Positions 62,152 to 64,000 of a stretch of 64,000 nt of DNA are shown one piece after another. Position 1 is the stretch's first letter, and each line of letters opens with the position of its first letter. Location of the stretch: the NCBI GenBank assembly GCA_031216915.1, contig CM062289.1, positions 17,648,520-17,712,519 of the forward strand, written 5' to 3'. Made by a program: the position numbers and the translations under genes. Source of the stretch: Pictodentalium vernedei (Eukaryota; Mollusca; Scaphopoda; Dentaliida; Dentaliidae). The notes under the pieces are model-generated. The model was not told where the DNA came from, did not search any database, and saw only the letters and a program-made list of their open reading frames with translations.

Positions 62152-64000
62152 CTGACATAAACACTAAGTGAAACATGAAATTCTGAGCGAAACAGAAAAC
62201 TAAACGCAAATAAAAATGTCAAGAAAAATGTTTAAAATGTAGGGTATGAGGGGTTAATCATGGAACAATGATACTGAGGAACATGTATGATGAATATAAG
62301 TGCCATGGGAAGAGAAGGAACACAGCAGCTGACCTAAACACTAAGTTAAACATGAAATTCCGAGCTAAACAGAAAACTAAACGCAACTAAAAATGTCAAG
62401 AAAAATGTTTAAAATGCAGGGTATGAGGGGTTAATCATGCAACAATGATACTGAGGAACATGTATGATGAATATAAGTGCCATGGGAAGAGAAGGAGCAC
62501 AGCAGCTGACCTAAACACTTAGTTAAACATGAAATTCTGAGCTAAACAGAAAACTAAACGCAACTAAAAATGTCAAGAAAAATGTTTAAAATGCAGGGTA
62601 TGAGGGGTTAATCATGGAACAATGATACTGAGGAACATGTATGATGAATATAAGTGCCATGGGAAGAGAAGGAGCACAGCAGTTGACCTAAACACTTAGT
62701 TAAACATGAAATTCTGAGCTAAACAGAAAACTAAACGCAACTAAAAATGTGAAGAAAAACGTTTAAAATACAGGGTATGAGGGGTTAATCATGGAACAAT
62801 GATACTGAGGAACATGTATAATGAATATAAGTGCAATAGGAAGAGAAGGAGCACGGCAGCTGACCTAAACACTAAGTTAAACATGAAATTCAGAGCTAAA
62901 CAGAAAACTAAACGCAACTAAAAATGTCAAGAAAAATGTTTAAAATGCAGGGTATGAGGGGTTAATCATGGAACAATGATACTGAGGAACATGTATAATG
63001 AATATAAGTGCAATGGGAAGAGAAAGAGCACAGCAGCTGACCTAAACACTTAATTAAACATGAAATTCTGAGCTAAACAGAAAACTAAACGCAACTAAAA
63101 ATGTCAAGAAAAACGTTTAAAATGCAGGGTATGAGGGGTTAATCATGGAACAATGATACTGAGGAACGTGTATAATGAATATAAGTGCAATGGGAAGAGA
63201 AGGAGCACAGCAGCTGATCTAAACACTAAGTTAAACATGAAATTCCGAGCTAAACAGAAAACTAAACGCAACTAAAAATGTCAAGAAAAATGTTTAAAAT
63301 GTAGGGTATGAGGGGTTAATCATGGAACAATGATCCTGAGGAACATATATGATGAATATAAGTGCCATGGGAAGAGAAGGAACACAGCAGCTGACCTAAA
63401 CACTAAGTTAAACATGAAATTCCGAGCTAAACAGAAAACTAAACGCAACTAAAAATGTCAAGAAAAATGTTTAAAATGCAGGGTATGAGGGGTTAATCAT
63501 GGAACAATGATACTGAGGAACATGTATGATGAATATAAGTGCCATGGGAAGAGAAGGAGCACAGCAGTTGACCTAAACACTTAGTTAAACATGAAATTCT
63601 GAGCTAAACAGAAAACTAAACGCAACTAAAAATGTGAAGAAAAACGTTTAAAATGCAGGGTATGAGGGGTTAATCATGGAACAATGATACTGAGGAACAT
63701 GTATAATGAATATAAGTGCAATGGGAAGAGAAGGAGCACAGCAGCTGACCTAAACACTAAGTTAAACATGAAATTCAGAGCTAAACAGAAAACTAAACGC
63801 AACTAAAAATGTCAAGAAAAATGTTTAAAATGCAGGGTATGAGGGGTTAATCATGGAACAATGATACTGAGGAACATGTATAATGAATATAAGTGCCATT
63901 GGAAGAGAAAGAGCACAGCAGCTGACCTAAACACTTAAGTAAACATGAAATTCTGAGCTAAACAGAAAACTAAACGCAACTAAAAATGTCAAGAAAAATG
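62152..64000 (+). repeat. 177-bp satellite array, at least ten copies, runs off the window
   Basis: Units start 'ctgacctaaacactaag' and include 'gggtatgaggggttaatcat' and 'atactgaggaacatgtat'. Period 177 bp (62152, 62329, 62506 ...) with few differences between units; paired variants recur every few units, suggesting a higher-order pattern. Confidence 0.95.

Noticed and set aside
61577..62155. 192-codon open frame
   Set aside because: It spans two hairpin elements and has no coding character; the frame arises from palindrome sequence.

Overview
This is a repeat-rich stretch of animal genomic DNA, most likely from a marine invertebrate. The organism call is inference. It rests on the mix of full-length DNA transposon, tyrosine-recombinase retroelement, Ty3/Gypsy-type element, tRNA-headed and 5S-headed SINEs and palindromic TTAA elements, with GT-AG splice signals and no bacterial-style operons. 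Nearly everything I can support is mobile or repetitive; no complete ordinary host gene is visible.

Layout. 1-2941 and 17827-20298 are two copies of one segment: a 32-bp satellite, a 44-bp satellite and tandem tRNA-like SINE heads. Between them lie degenerate tandem arrays (2942-5300, 7246-8635, 14600-16030), SINE fragments, palindromic TTAA elements, a broken LINE end (12838-13290) and one exon-like open stretch (9842-10030). 20299-25848 holds more SINEs, including one with a 5S rRNA-derived head, more TTAA palindromes and a 492-bp inverted-repeat element. 25849-32406 is a complete-looking DNA transposon with imperfect TIRs, a 4-bp target duplication and an intact 1534-aa Academ-like protein that has a FEN/XPG-like nuclease region and a Cys-rich tail. 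Directly beside it, about 32411-37620 is a DIRS/Ngaro-type retroelement: gag, RT/RNase H, tyrosine recombinase and SGNH hydrolase, with two frame breaks.

The centrepiece is 39883-51479, an 11.6-kb LTR retrotransposon. Its two 453-bp LTRs look identical by eye, it has a 4-bp target duplication (GTTA), and it sits inside a SINE. Its coding content is unusual. Gag has an N-terminal helix-hairpin-helix motif and a C-terminal zinc knuckle. A canonical A AAA AAC slippery site leads into pol (protease, RT, RNase H, integrase), which ends in a PHD finger. Two further genes sit where env would be: a basic zinc-finger protein preceded by a splice acceptor, and, one base after its stop, a protein with every TatD-family nuclease motif. 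A consensus splice donor in the LTR could feed these downstream genes.

55493-58646 (minus strand) is a 3.15-kb non-autonomous LTR element. It has identical-looking 495-bp LTRs, the same first eight LTR bases, the same 14-nt primer-binding site and the same target-duplication length as the big element, so it may be its dependent partner. The remainder (52-55 kb, 59-64 kb) holds palindromic elements, exon-like repeated fragments that may derive from a membrane receptor, and a 177-bp satellite running off the end of the window.
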